Source of the DNA: Micrasema longulum
Taxonomy: Eukaryota > Arthropoda > Insecta > Trichoptera > Brachycentridae
Length of the DNA: 64,000 nucleotides
Reading direction: 5' to 3'
Assembly (NCBI GenBank): GCA_022494885.1
Contig: JAGVSM010003645.1
Coordinates: 62,001 to 126,000 of the forward strand
Part shown: positions 21,001-32,288 of the stretch, one piece after another
Position numbering within the stretch: the stretch's first letter is position 1
Layout: each line of letters opens with the position of its first letter
The notes under the pieces: model-generated
Told to the model about the DNA's origin: nothing
Seen by the model: the letters and a program-made list of their open reading frames with translations, nothing else
Database searches by the model: none
Position numbers and translations under genes: made by a program

Positions 21001-21819
21001 CTAGCGGACCCGACAGACATTGTTCTACTCGAACGTTGGCTTGCCTGCTATTACCTTGGAAAAATACTTCTCATTGATAAGCAGGTACCTAGGTGATTGT
21101 TTATGATTGAATTTCAAAACTAAAAATTATTAATGTTCAAATATTGAATTTAAGTACGTACCTAGGTACTGTTTATGGTTATTTATTTATTTATTTTAAT
21201 AGTATAATTATACATTTTTACAATTTAAAAAAAATAAAAAAATCACTTGTTATATTTTTACTAAAACTAAAATCCTACCAAGCCACTTTCTGTAGTTTGT
21301 TGGTGAAGATTATATTGGATTTCAAACAATAAAATAATTATTTTTTAAATATAGAATTCTTTTTGCAAATGTCAAACTTGGCTTTTCTCACCAACAGGGG
21401 TGGACTTTATTCATAAATGCGATTTTCAAAAATGTATTGAATGTCAGTTTATATTATTTGAGTACCACCAAAAATTAAGTAAAAACAAATAAATGGGAAG
21501 AAATTAAAATGAAAGTAAGGAAATAATCTGATTGGGATCCATAAAAAGCGAATGTTGTTTGTAAACATTTTTTAATGCACAAAAACCACATCCTTTCATT
21601 TTTTTGTGTATGCATTCTCGTCAAATGTAACCCTGGTAGGTCGATAAAAAAAAGATTTATGTTTCTAACTTTTTTTACAGATTTTATTGAAAATTTAAAA
21701 TCTACGAACACGTGCAGCGCAAAGATCTACATTTCGCTGAAAACCGCAGGTAAATCGGTTGAGCCGTTTAGGAGGAGTTCAGTGACATCACACGTACAGA
21801 AGAATCACACATATAAAGA
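21001..21819 (-). mobile_element. Helitron, non-autonomous
   Basis: On the - strand the element starts TCTTTATATGTGTGATTC (5' TC end) at 21819 and includes GATGTCACTGAACTCCTCCT and GGCTCAACCGATTTACCTGC. It ends TGTCTGTCGGGTCCGCTAG at 21001, with T as the next base. These are Helitron signatures: TC start, CTRR end, no terminal inverted repeats and no target duplication. A relative lies at 33070-33685. No RepHel frame is present, so it depends on another element. It lies in the intron between the transmembrane and cytoplasmic exons of the Ig-like gene. Confidence 0.8.
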
Positions 21820-21839
21820 TAAAGATATAAATGGATTAT

Positions 21840-22310
21840 AAAAAAATATTTTCAAAGAGTTTTAATAAATGTAAGTGCCTACATATTATTATTATTATGT
21901 ATGACTTGAGTTTTTTAGATCTGACCGAATTAAACTAATATCAAATGAAATAATGGCCCCGAGCAGCAGTAAATTATCGCCCGAAATTTACTTTGGCATG
22001 ACAATTGTCTAACTTTCCTAAACACAGCACTACTTTTCAACTAATTTGATATATTTGCTTATTTATGATCAAAGATGAGTTAAGAGAAAAACATGAACAT
22101 TTATAGCGGTATTTAGTTAAATTATTTATGGAGAACCACTATTTTAGTTGGTTAAACAAAGTTTTTGTGTAAATTATTAAATACATGGGATATTAAGAGT
22201 GTTATTTCTTTAGTGATAGAACAAACCTATTTGTCAACTTAAGGTGTTGTATTGTAGTTAATTATTGCTTAAAGCAATATCAACCAGCTAATTAAAAAAA
22301 ACTAACTCAA
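21840..22310. other. no gene seen
   Basis: AT-rich intronic sequence without a recognisable frame or repeat. Confidence 0.45.
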
Positions 22311-22314
22311 AAAA

Positions 22315-22640
22315 AGAATAAGGAACTTCAGCCCTACGGGAAATTTGATACAAAAAATAATTTCTTGCGCGCGGTAAAAATTAGAGTATTAAATTGTACG
22401 GCAAAGTTTCTTAAAAATGTACGAAAAAAATAATTAAAAATATTTTAATTACAACGCACTACTTTGAACGACGTCACTGGTTCATATAAATAAACCGATG
22501 ATTAGAGAGTTCTGTAAGATTTCCGGTTTACGTACCGTTAACGGATCAATCGGTAGAGCTGACCAGAAAGAAGCGGAAGTATTTGACACGTCACACGCGG
22601 AGTAATTAAAAAAAAAACTTTAAAAAATCATAGCGCTGAT
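22315..22640 (+). mobile_element. MITE A, right end missing
   Basis: Left end AAGGAACTTCAGCCC, then GCGCGGTAAAAATTAG, TACGGCAAAGTTTCTT and AAAAATGTACG, as in the full copy at 42033. It ends at TCATAGCGCTGATAA where other sequence (22645 onward) is joined, so the right terminal repeat is lost. Confidence 0.7.
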
Positions 22641-22644
22641 AAGC

Positions 22645-22785
22645 TTCGAAAGAAAAATCTTTATTCTAGGCAAAGCATAAAATTTGAAATCAACATCTTG
22701 TACCTATATTCAAAAAAAATTTGAAATGTATAAAGACTGTTGACTTGATGCATTCTGTCAGTATAACCTCGATATATTTTAAACA
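22645..22785 (+). repeat. short repeat with an inverted core, copy 1
   Basis: AATCTTTATTCTAGGCAAAG, CATAAAATTTGAAATCAACA and AAAAATTTGAAAT match 35885-35960. The following ~60 bp (AAAGACTGTTGACTTGATGC) are present there in the opposite orientation. Confidence 0.65.
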
Positions 22786-23060
22786 ATATTTTTAGGTATT
22801 GCCATTCAGTGTATCGGTGAAATAATTCAGTCACATGAACCTTACCCGCATCAATAAAGGTTTCAGCCCTTTAACTTTACAAACATTAACAGATTGAAGA
22901 ATTGAAGAAAGAAGTGAATGTTACACAGCGTGTAAAGTGGCTACATAAACAGGCCAATGACACGTTATATAAGTCTTGCGTATGGCTAGACTTTCATTTT
23001 CCCTTCTATGAAATGTTCTTCATCTCTGTTGTAATATATTATATATACAGCCTACCGAGA
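22786..23060 (+). repeat. repeat R, forward copy
   Basis: GTGAAATAATTCAGTCACAT, CCGCATCAATAAAGGTTTCA, AGTGAATGTTACACAG and ATGTTCTTCATCTCTGTTGT. The unit junction after CTCTGTTGTAATATATTA is included but diverged. Confidence 0.75.
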
Positions 23061-23454
23061 TAGGTGGATTTTTACCATGCTGGGATTACCAGTTTTAGAC
23101 TCTTCCTCTCTAACTATGTATCGTAATAATAAAAATAACTGCACGTATAAATAGTGAAGCGAGAGATTTTTTGAAAAATATATGTAGATTAATAATAAAT
23201 TAATAATAGTAGTACTTTATATAATTGGTACACATATTATTTATATTCTTATGTATAATATAACGTTATATTTGTTTTTGTTGCATATAATATTATATTA
23301 TTTATGTTGAAGTAACATGTATTCTTGGAACATATAAATACTTTATATTTGAACAATAACGATTATTAATTTCTTGCATTTGATTAGCTAGGCATTTATA
23401 ATTAAAAAGTTTTTTTTGTTTTTGTTATATTAGTAAAGAACTACTTATACTTTA

Positions 23455-24400
23455 AAAATGAAGTCTGAAAGGTGCATAAAATACCTGGGAGTAATCATTG
23501 ACTGTGTCAACTTAAATAGACCGATCATCTTGAAAAAAATGTAAATAAACTGAGATATTTAACCTGTGTGTTCAAGCGAAGTATTTACGCCTAGCTAAAT
23601 ACTATTGAAATGGTATATTATGCAATTGTACAGTCATCGCTTTCCTATGGAATAATTGAATGGGGGGAACTTACAATAATCATATTAAACCGTTAGAAAC
23701 TGTTCAAAAATTTATATTAAAAACAATGCTTTACAAAAATCGCACTTTTTCCAATTGTTCCAAGAAGCTAAACTTTTAGAAAAAAGACAAATATATTGTT
23801 TTTAATGTTTAAAATATATATTTAAGAACCAAAATGTATTTACAAGTAATTCAAATAGATCAAGTCAAAGAGGAATTGGGTGTTAGAAATACCACATTGC
23901 AAAACGCGGCTCGCACAGAGACATGCATATTTTATAGGCACAAATTTTTTTAATTATTTTTTTACTGATAATATTTCATTGATTCCAAACTTTCAAAATT
24001 TTCCTTCTTTTAAAAAACACGCACTATTCTGGGTTCAATTTTTTTTTTCTAAGATATATTTTGTTGCCTTTTAATAATATGGAATATTTTTTTGTTTTTT
24101 TCCATTTTTTATTTCCTTTTAATTACTATAAAAAAATATACCATGTAATCTTTAACAGAATACTTTATGTTACAAAATAAATACTATAACTGTCTATTTA
24201 TTATAGGAGCAAAAATGAATTAACATTTTCTTGTATACCCACGAACAGGCCATGCCTTTGTGGGATTGTTTTGTTGACTTTTTTTACTGTTAATATGTAT
24301 TTCATTGCTATGTAACTATCCTTTATTTTTGAATACTCTGTTTTACGTCTTATGTATATTGTAAAAAAATAAAATAATAATAATTTTTAAAAAAGATAAA
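23455..24400 (+). pseudogene. jockey-like LINE, RT C-terminal part and 3' UTR
   Basis: The + frames read KYLGVIIDCVN, then VYYAIVQSSLSYGIIEWGGT (a loss of a base breaks the frame), VQKFILKTMLYKNRTFSN and finally RLAQRHAYFIGTNFF. This is the order of the segment after the RT catalytic box in jockey-like elements (YLGV--D, YGI--WG, Q-K-LK). It ends with a T/A-rich 3' UTR near 24400. Several stops and deletions; the RT catalytic motif lies upstream of what is present. Confidence 0.75.
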
Positions 24401-24559
24401 AATCTCCATCTTAGAACGGCCTGAGCCATATTAGACGGAGACTATCCTAAACATAGAACGCTCCGTTTTCATTTTATAATCACTAGTTATATATAGATTC
24501 CCTGTTATTAAATATATATACTTACATTATGCGATAAATTTATAAAATAAAAAAAAAAT

Positions 24560-24745
24560 AAAAAAATGTGTTTTAGTGACTTATTGTCTTTGTTTATTAT
24601 TGTTTTCATAGACCTTAATAATCTATTGTGGTTTTTTAATCATTTTTATGTAGATTTCTTATTATTTAATCTGCTATCGTTGTAATTGGCAGTAGTGCTG
24701 TATTGTACATTTAAATAAATAAATTAAAAAAAAAAAAAAAAACAA
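24560..24745 (+). repeat. LINE 3' tail with poly(A)
   Basis: A T-rich 3' UTR with GTAATTGGCAGTAGTGCTGT and GTACATTTAAATAAATAAAT leads into a run of A at 24727-24742. It is typical of a poly(A)-ended non-LTR insertion. It stops only about 20 bp from the 5' splice site of the transmembrane exon. Confidence 0.6.
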
Positions 24746-24765
24746 ATAGTAATATATTTTCTCAC

Positions 24766-24871
24766 CTTGCTAATTTAGCTCTTTTTCTGAGGCAGCAGAT
24801 AACCAGAAGTGCTAAAATCGGAAATCCTATGATCGAAGACACTATTGGCACCACGACACTCTCGGGAGATA
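24766..24871 (-). CDS. transmembrane exon of an Ig-superfamily-type single-pass receptor
   Basis: 106 nt on the - strand with acceptor cttttttacag before 24871 and donor AAG|gtgaga at 24765. Only one frame is open. Two bases complete a split codon, then SPESVVVPIVSSIIGFPILA continues to LLVICCLRKRAKLA and two bases remain (phase 2). Residues from about VVVPIV to ICC form one membrane helix, and CLRKRAK is a basic stop-transfer with a likely palmitoylated Cys pair. This orients the N-terminal side outside and the following exon in the cytoplasm. The next exon begins with the single base needed. Family not identified; a receptor kinase, adhesion molecule or sidestep-like guidance protein are all possible. 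Confidence 0.7.
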
Positions 24872-25339
24872 CTGTAAAAAAGATAATTAATTAAAATTTG
24901 TCTGTTATCAATCAAATTTTAAAAGGGGGAAAGCAAGGACCCTTTAAAGATGTTTGGATGGGGTACTCGAAAAATATTGGTAACGAAAGCGTAAAATTAA
25001 AAATGAAGTCAGCGGAAAATTCAACATCTAAAAATAAAGCTGAACTTTTTAAAGTTTTTGTGCCAAAAATGTTGAAAGAATTTGTCATTTATAATGACAG
25101 GAAATTATTAAAAATGACAATTTAGTTCGCTTCACACTGTGGTTAGAACAGTCTTGAATTATATTAATTGTTTCAGGACTTTGAGGAAAAACATTTTAAA
25201 TTTATTTTTAAATAAAACACTTTGTAATTTTTAATCACACACGAGTTTAATATAATAACACTATTAGTTTCAGGTATTTAGAATTACCCATCATCAGGTG
25301 TAAATATAAATTAAACTAAAATTTACAGATTAGTACTTA

Positions 25340-25530
25340 GGTACTGACGAGTTAGCCGGATGAATCTTACCCACATGATAAAGGTTTCAGCTCTTTTACT
25401 TCACAAATTCAGGAGATGGAAAAGTTAAGGAAATGTAGATGTTAAAAAATAGGCAAAATTGTTGTAACATAGTGTGTAAAGTGGCCACTTAAACCAGCCA
25501 ATGAAAGTTCATAAGCCCTGCTGACACTGT
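25340..25530 (+). repeat. repeat R, forward partial copy
   Basis: CCACATGATAAAGGTTTCAG, TTTACTTCACAAATTCAGG and AAGTGGCCACTTAAACCAGC. The junction end is missing. Confidence 0.7.
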
Positions 25531-25781
25531 TTGTTAATTGGCAAAACGTTAACAAAATCAAATAATATTTTATTGTTGTCTTTTGCCTAATTCTTTATTT
25601 TTACAGGTACGATAATTTTTAAAATTTGTACCTGTAAGTTCAAGACTCTATCCGTATAAGATTTAAAACTTAGTCCCCATATTCTTAATCCATATTGTGT
25701 TCTTATGATTTACCCAAATGTTTAATTTTGAAGGGCATTTTTAACGAGTTGTAAATAACTCACCATTAGAAAATGGGAATC

Positions 25782-25860
25782 AAGTTGGGGTAGAGTAGGA
25801 TTCGAACCATGGACTTTTGGTCCTTGAGTCCGAGACACTAGCCACAGGACCACAACCCGA
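25782..25860 (-). repeat. tRNA-like SINE head
   Basis: Reverse complement: TGTGGTCCTGTGGCTAGTG (A box), GGACTCAAGGACCAAAAGTC and GGTTCGAATCCTACTC (B box). The acceptor-stem halves do not pair, so it is a SINE head or tRNA relic, different from families 1 and 2. Confidence 0.5.
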
Positions 25861-25929
25861 TTTTGTTACTATGATGTAAATCGCCTTTGTTATTTCAATA
25901 CATTTTATATTTAAACTCATCATTTATTA

Positions 25930-26050
25930 CAATATTTGAGTTTGTCCAAATGTTCGTAGACAAAAGACTGGATGTAAATACCTTGACTTCTATATTCCCT
26001 TCTCACAAATGTTTTTCCTCTCAGTTGCAACAAATTTAGACGCAAAACAT
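25930..26050. repeat. repeat R fragment with inverted halves
   Basis: A reverse piece, GAGTTTGTCCAAATGTTCGT and AGACAAAAGACTGGATG, is followed by a forward piece, GACTTCTATATTCCCTTCTC to CTCAGTTGCAAC. The same kind of head-to-head junction is seen at 31.8 kb. Confidence 0.6.
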
Positions 26051-26179
26051 TATTTTTGTGAACACTTTATTTGCTGTTGTTAAAAAAATATTTTTATTAA
26101 ATGCATTACTGCGAGAGTCCTGACGAAGAGACAGGTACGTTTGGAAATTACTAACGTTAATTTTAAGTATGTCTAGATA

Positions 26180-26765
26180 TAGAATCTAGGACGCCAAGTC
26201 AAAGTTGGTAAATATAGCCAGGACAGCGGAGTTACCAAGAAGAATAGGGCTTAGTGGAGCTGCTTTTGGCAAACTAAAATGTATTTTTGAAAATAAGGAA
26301 GTCCCTATATGTTTAAAAAGATAAGTATATGAATCGTGCATAATGCCGGTGATAACATATGGACTAGAAACCATGTCTGTAACACAAAAAAAGTAGCCAG
26401 AATTAATGCACGCAACGATCCATGGACAGAAAGATGCTCGGTGTATGTCTAAGAGACAGAATAAGAAATGAAAAAATAAGGCCCCGAACCAGAGTCGTGG
26501 ATATCATGGATCGAGCAGCAAAATTAAAATGGCAGTGAGCAGGACGCTTGGCGAGGAAAAATGATGGCAGGTGGACACCCAGAATAAAAAAGTGGAGACC
26601 ATGGGCAAACAAAAGAAGTGTTGGAAGGCCACAGAAAAGATGGGTGGATGACATCGCCTCTATTGCCGGTGATGAATACATGGATGATGAAAGCGGGTGA
26701 TAGGAAGGAATGGAGATGTTTGGAAGAGGCCGCCATCCACCAGTGGAGAGAATAAGGCTGAAGAA
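26180..26765 (+). pseudogene. RTE-like LINE C-terminal domain, family 3
   Basis: Frame-shifted + strand pieces read RSAELPRRIGLSGAAFGKLK, then VITYGLETMS, GVCLRDRIRNEKIRPRTRVV and DIMDRAAKLKWQ. A SRTLARKNDGRWTPRIKKWR-like stretch follows, and finally KRSVGRPQKRWVDDIASIAG. This is the complete C-terminal domain of RTE-type LINEs (YG-ET, RIRNE-IR--T-V-D, K--W-GH-AR--DGRW, GRP--RW-DDI---AG). At least two frameshifts and stops; inactive. Confidence 0.8.
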
Positions 26766-27383
26766 GAAAAAAGAAAGAAGAATTGAAATTCCCAGTAAAA
26801 TATAAGCAAGCATTTTCGTGTGTGCCAACGGCAGTGGCCTTTTCACCAATTAGCGCGGAAGGGGGTGGTAACGGGGGATTTAAAAGGATTCGTAAATTTT
26901 GAGGAAATAAACATCCCTTTCCACATCTTGAATATTTTGAGTAATCAATTAAAGATGTTTACTTTTCTTATTTAAATAAAACAATGGACGCCCAGAACAA
27001 CCCTTAGTTAGACTTAGTTTATAATGATATAATGTTTTTGGTTTTCCCATTTAACTTTTAGCCAAGTAAACTAATGAAATGTAAATGTTTGTATTGTGGC
27101 CAAATAAAACGTTATTTTATTTATTTATTTACATATTCAAAATACATGTATGGTATTTTGCAAAGATGTGTTAAGCCACACCAATCTCAAGCTGAGATAA
27201 TTGACGTTTAACACCAAGAGCATTTTTAAATTGTAATCTATAAAAAGTACTTATTGGAATAAAAAAAGCTGATAAAACTTTTAGATTTTATTTTTTTTAA
27301 ATATAAAAAGTGGAATAAGGTTTGATATTTTTACAGAACACCTTAAAAACTATTACCACTGTAATAACGATAACGCTAATATA

Positions 27384-27743
27384 CAGGGTGTTCATTAAAC
27401 TCTGTCACATCCGAAACCACGATGATCAGTATGAGCAAGAAGACATATTGGCACAATAAAATTTTTTTTTAGAACAAATAAAATAAAATATATGTATCAA
27501 AAAAAGCAAATGGTTGCATACTTCTGAAGAGGAGAAACGAGGAGGGGTAGAGGGGAATCTGATACTGCGCCGCGCTCCCCCCACTTCTCCCCTGCAGAAG
27601 TAAGCAACCATTTGTTTTTTTAAATATTTTATTTGAAAAAATATTTCTTTGTTCTAAATATATTTTTAAATATGCTTATATGTCTTCTTGCACAAAACCG
27701 ATCATCGTGGTTTTGAATGTGTCAGGGTTTAAAGAACACCCTG
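27384..27743. mobile_element. TA-flanked palindromic MITE with CAGGGTGTTC ends, copy 1
   Basis: Ends CAGGGTGTTCATTAAAC and, inverted, CAGGGTGTTCTTTAAACC, each flanked by TA (27382-27383, 27744-27745). Further inward pairs are GTGGTTTCGGATGTGAC-like and AATGGTTGC / GCAACCATTTG, with a GC-rich unpaired centre. A second copy is at 60459-60775. No transposase: a Tc1/mariner-type non-autonomous element by its TA duplication. Confidence 0.85.
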
Positions 27744-27824
27744 TATTTTAACCAATGTTACTAATCAAAAAAATATATGTATGTCTAAATCGTAATTTTT
27801 ATATTTTATTTAAACGTAAAATTA

Positions 27825-27975
27825 TCATCATCATTCCCTTTCCGCACCTAATGGTGCTGAGGCACTGCATTGTTAAACCAATCGCAGCGTATCTTAATCA
27901 TTTTTGTTACATGATGGCAAGATGACCAGTCTTACGCTTCAGGTGCCAGTCCAGGGACGATGAAATATTCTAGTG
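27825..27975 (-). repeat. SINE family 2 fragment
   Basis: Reverse complement: CATCGTCCCTGGACTGGCAC, CTGAAGCGTAAGACTGGTCA, AATGATTAAGATACGCTGCG and AATGCAGTGCCTCAGCACCA. Head missing. Confidence 0.65.
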
Positions 27976-28129
27976 TAAAAACACCCTTTTTTATACATTA
28001 CAACCATTTAACACTATTTAATTAACTGAATTTATTTTAACCGCATATTGACTTTCATTTGCAACAATACGTTAAGCATCTTAAAGAAGTGTTACATTGT
28101 TTTTAGTCATCCATCGTTTTTGGTTAACA

Positions 28130-28690
28130 CAGTGGTCGGCAAACCGCGGCTCTTTAGCCACTCGAGTGCGGCTCAGAGCAAGTTACACTTTTTGTTCAAA
28201 TTATTTAGTCTACAGGTTCTAAATAAGAACTTCTCGGACTATCGCCTTTTGAATTATTGAGGATATTGTAAATACCGTAATCAAATGCATGGAGAAGCGT
28301 CATATTAAACTTGATAAAATTATTTCAATTTCAAAATATGGAGCTAAAATTATGACCGAAGTCAGAACGGTTTTTTTTCTATTTTTGAAGCAAAAATTAA
28401 TCATGAATTGCTTTTTTACCATTGCATCAAGAGGCGAAAAATTTCAAATGTTATGGATTTAGTGATCGAAATTGTTAACACAATTGTCGTTAAATCTGCT
28501 TTACATCGCTAATTTAAAGAATGTTTACTCAATAACAAAGAGTAAATACGGAGATCTTCACTGCATTTAAAGGTTCGTTGGCTTTGAAGAGGAAACAGTT
28601 TAACGAAAAGAAATTTGGCTCTCAAAAGAAATCTTAATCGCCGTAATGCCGATCTTTGGCTCTTTTGACTAATGAGTTTGCCGACCACTG
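28130..28690 (+). mobile_element. hAT element, internally deleted, with intact TIR and 8-bp duplication
   Basis: Ends CAGTGGTCGGCAAACCGCGG at the left and TTTGCCGACCACTG at the right. Both sides carry the 8-bp target duplication GGTTAACA (28122-28129, 28691-28698), the hAT hallmark. The interior keeps a frame-shifted piece of hAT transposase (INHELLFYHCIKRRKISNVM, DLVIEIVNTIVVKSALHR, then LHLKVRWL). I recognise this as the catalytic-domain segment of the hAT group related to GTF2IRD2/ZBED genes, with EVRWLSRG changed. Only about a quarter of a transposase remains, so it cannot move itself. Confidence 0.85.
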
Positions 28691-29159
28691 GGTTAACACA
28701 TAGACATTACAGAGAATTTGTAAGTTTAAACTCATAAAACTTTTTTTTGAAAGTAAGAATATCACTTTTGGATCACGATTCTGACAATAACTAATTTTAT
28801 TAGATTATGCGGCTTGACACATTTTGGCATAACGCCATCCATATAGGGTATTTAAATGAAGCCAAGTATTTCAACTCTATGGCACTGCAAACAAGCCGTG
28901 CGTTGAGTATGGACACAATACATTTAAAAGTAGCAGTACTCAAAACAATATATGTACAGGGTGTACGTTTTATATTCCAGTCTGGTGTTATTTTTAAATA
29001 ACTATTTACAGAAAGAGAAATATGTAATTTTAATTTTATTGATAGAATTAATGGTTTTTAACAATTTCTTTGAATGGCTGCCTCTTTTCGTGGCTAAAAT
29101 GCATATTTATTTATAATTATTTATAAAGCATATTTTTCATAACATATTTGCAGACATCT

Positions 29160-29625
29160 GGTGTTATTTTTTTATTATTCGGCACAAGTGCCTTTTACAA
29201 TATAATGAGTAAGTTAGATATACAAAAATTAAAAAACAATATTAAAACATGGGTATAAAAAGAAAAAGAAAAATAACAAGAAATATGTACATATACATGT
29301 AAGCATGTTAGCATACAAAATATATAAAATGAATAAACACCAGATCATTAGCATAAGAAACTTTTGCAAATGATTAATTAATAAATAAATTAATTAGTTA
29401 ATCGTTACTATAGAACATAATAAAATATTTATAAAGATATGATTTGAATTCACAGAAACTCGAGTTAAAAATGTCGATATGAGAGGTACATTCGTTTCCT
29501 AGGTATTGGTGAGTGACAAAAATAGTTAGTTTGAGAAGGGTGACAATAATATAGACCATTTTGTATAGTTCTACGTATTGGTATGTTAATGTTTATTATT
29601 TTGACAATTTCTTTTCAGATGTTCT
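29160..29625 (-). pseudogene. LINE C-terminus and 3' UTR with GGCACTTGTGCC hairpin
   Basis: On the - strand the polymerase C-terminus (HIDIFNSSFCEFKSY) is followed by a T-rich 3' UTR and a terminal hairpin GGCACTTGTGCC at about 29180-29193. The same family lies at 31320-31600 plus 32289-32390 on the + strand (DIFNSSLRELKSSVIK). Confidence 0.7.
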
Positions 29626-30108
29626 TAAAGATCACAATTATCGTTGGTTTGCTGGTGTACACCTTTCCCATTAAGGCTGTTGTCGGGAAAAAACCAACGC
29701 AAAATTAGGAAATCATACGATTTTGCTATTTTTAAATGGATGTTTTTTTTTAATCGGGCAATAATAAAAAAACAAAAACACATAAATTAGATAAAAACAA
29801 TATATTTTAAAGGTATTTCTGTTAAAAAATATGCTTAAATGTTTTATGTTACTAAAATATAATTACTTTTAGACTGGCAGATTAGGCCATTTCAAATTTA
29901 GACTAAACTTAGGTATCTGGGATCTCAATAAAGACTAAGTATTGAATAAAAAATTGTTTAAATAATTTGAAGATAATACATTTAACATAAAAGTGGCGGG
30001 GGCCAAACTTTAATTTTTTGTTTTTGAAAAAAAATACAAGCATTTTAAATCATATACATTTTTGTGACATTTTCCTTTATTTATACTTAAAATTATGCCT
30101 TCGGTAAT

Positions 30109-30425
30109 CCTTAAAAAAAATATATATTGAAATACTTTTGTTGAAGCCGTTTTAAAAAAAAATGTATTCTCTTTTTTTGAAAAAAGAAGATAATTCTAAT
30201 TGTAATATTCAATTTAAAACAATATCTTATTGACTTTTTCGTGACCTTTAGACCAGCCTTTTCGAAATCAATTAGGGCTGTACTGAAGGTCAGTCTAAAA
30301 GTCAATAAGATATTGTTTTAAATTGAATATTACAATTAGAATTATCTTCTTTTTTCAAAAAAGAGAATACAAATCTATAAAAAATGGCTTCAACTAAAGT
30401 ATTTCTATATATATATGTTTTTTTA
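30109..30425. mobile_element. 317-bp long palindrome
   Basis: The left arm (30109 to about 30245) and right arm (about 30300 to 30425) are near-perfect inverted copies: GTTGAAGCCGTTTT, AAGAAGATAATTCTAATTG and AATTTAAAACAATATCTTAT mirrored. The spacer is about 50 bp. No transposase or SINE features. It lies immediately upstream of the mariner remnant at 30445 and may have inserted into its 5' part. Confidence 0.8.
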
Positions 30426-30444
30426 AGTCTGTTTCTTCATTATC

Positions 30445-31316
30445 GACAGTTCAAAAGCGATCCAGTGAATTTAAGAGAGGCAGAGAGAGCATAGAAGACG
30501 ACGAGCGATCTGGTCGGCAAATCGAGGCCAGTAATGAAGAAAATGTGGAGAAAATAGAAAATTAAATATTGGAGGATGCCAGAATGAAGGTGAAAAGGGT
30601 AGCCGAGATTACTAGCCTATTCCTTGGTACCATTTTTTATATTTTACACGACCGCCTACATATGTTAAAAGTCAGTGCAAGATGGGTGCCAAGATTTTTA
30701 AGGCCACTCCAAAATTCTCACCGCGTACAAAACTGCAAAGGGTTTTTAGGGCTCTGTGGTGAAAATTCTAAAGAAATTATCGACAAAATTGTTACTGGGA
30801 ATGAAACCTGAGTTTATCACTATGATCTTGAGAGTAAGCAGAAATTCATGCAGCGGCACCTAAAAGGTATAGAGCATCCAAAGAAGTTTAAGGTGACACA
30901 ATCCGCAGGGAAGGTAATGGCTACAGTTTTCTGGGATTCCCAGGGAATTTAGCTGATAGATTACAAGAAAAAGGGCATCAATATCACTGAAAAATACTAC
31001 TCTAGCATTCTTTATGAATCAAGGGAAGCAATCAATGAGGAAATTGGCCAGAGGGGTCCTGCTCCTCCACGACAATGCACCGGTGCACAAGGCTCAAGTT
31101 GCAAGGGCTGCAGTTCGTGAATGTAGTTTCGCAGAAATCAATCACCCACCGTATAGTCCAGACCTGGCAACGAGTGATATTTTTCTGTTTCCAAATCTAA
31201 AGAAAGACATTCAAAGGAAACGATTTGACGACGATGACTCGTTAAAAGCAGCGAACTACGAGCATTTTGATGGCAAACCGAGATCATATTTTTTTGAGGG
31301 TTTAAATAATTATTAA
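30445..31316 (+). pseudogene. mariner transposase pseudogene
   Basis: From 30445 the frames read FKRGRESIEDDERSGRQIEA, then MKVKRVAEITSLFLGTIFYI, LKVSARWVPRFL and KIVTGNET-stop-VYHYDLESK (first catalytic region). They continue with VMATVFWDSQG, LLLHDNAPVHKAQVARAAVR, the EINHPPYSPDLATSDIFLFP box and KSYFFEGLNNY-like end. The order and motifs are those of mariner DDE transposases; the second and third catalytic sites (HDNAP and SPDLA-SD) are visible. Stops at 30809-30811 and elsewhere plus frameshifts kill it, and the extreme N-terminus is missing. Confidence 0.88.
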
Positions 31317-31319
31317 CCT

Positions 31320-31600
31320 AAGTCTTTTCCTTCATACCCATACCGAGAGTGTATTGAACGCCCCTCGTACCCCACTTGTCGACATTTTTAACTCGAGTCT
31401 CCGTGAATTAAAATCATCTGTTATTAAATAGTTTACGATGTTCTATAGTAACGATTGACGAATTATTTTTTATTAATATTATTTATTTTATTTAGTTCTA
31501 TGATTAACATAGTCTAAAATATATTTACAACACAATATTTACATCTATACTTATTCTAACATTATTTATCACTATTATACACTTAATATCCTAATATTTT
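31320..31600 (+). pseudogene. LINE C-terminus and 5' half of its 3' UTR
   Basis: The frame TPLVDIFNSSLRELKSSVIK ends in TAG at about 31430 and is followed by the 3' UTR shared with 29160-29625 (GTTCTATAGTAACGATTGAC). The rest of the same 3' UTR reappears at 32289-32390, after the repeat R block. Confidence 0.7.
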
Positions 31601-32288
31601 GAGTTTGTCCAAATTTTTGTAGACAAGGACTGGATTCAACTCCCTGGGGAGCTGTTTATATTAACATATTACAGCAGAGATGAAGAACATTTAAGAGAAG
31701 GTAAAATAGAAGTCCAGGCATCTACAGGGCTTATGACCTGTCAATGGCTGGTTTTAGTGGCCACCTTACACACTGTGTAACATTCACCATTCTGCCTATA
31801 TTTGAACATCTATATGCCACTTAAACCAGCCATTGACAGGTCATGAGCCCTGTAGATGCCTAGACTTCTATATTACCTTTTCTTAAATGTTCTTCATCTC
31901 TGTTGTAATATGTTAATATAAACGGCTCCCCAGGGAGTTGAATCCAGTCCTTGTCTACAAAAATTTGGACCAAATCAAAATATTATTGATAAATTACCTG
32001 GTCCATGAAGAAGTATAGAAATGGAAAAAATAACATTTCAGGCGTTGCCTAGTATGTGGGTGAATTAATTCAATTAGATGAATCTCACCCGCATAAATGA
32101 AGGTTTCAGCTCTTTAACTTCACAAATATCAACAGGTGAAAGAATTGAAGGAATATAGATGTTCAAATATAGGCAGAATGGTGAATGTTACACAGTGTGT
32201 AAAGTGGCCACTTAAACCAGCCATTGACAGGTCATAAGCCCTGTAGATGCCTAGACTTCTATATTACCTTTTCTTAAATGTTCTTTAT
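31597..32288. repeat. compound repeat R block, reverse then forward copies
   Basis: A reverse copy (31597 to about 31815) meets a forward copy (31816-31975) head to head, making a palindrome of about 380 bp. A second forward copy runs 31976-32288. The junction ATATAAACGGCTCCCCAGGG, then AGTTGAATCCAGTCCTTGTC, shows how one unit passes into the next. The block splits a LINE 3' UTR, so it arrived later. Confidence 0.85.

Noticed and set aside
25782..25860. A functional tRNA gene on the - strand
   Set aside because: B box is good, yet 5' and 3' ends do not form a 7-bp acceptor stem.
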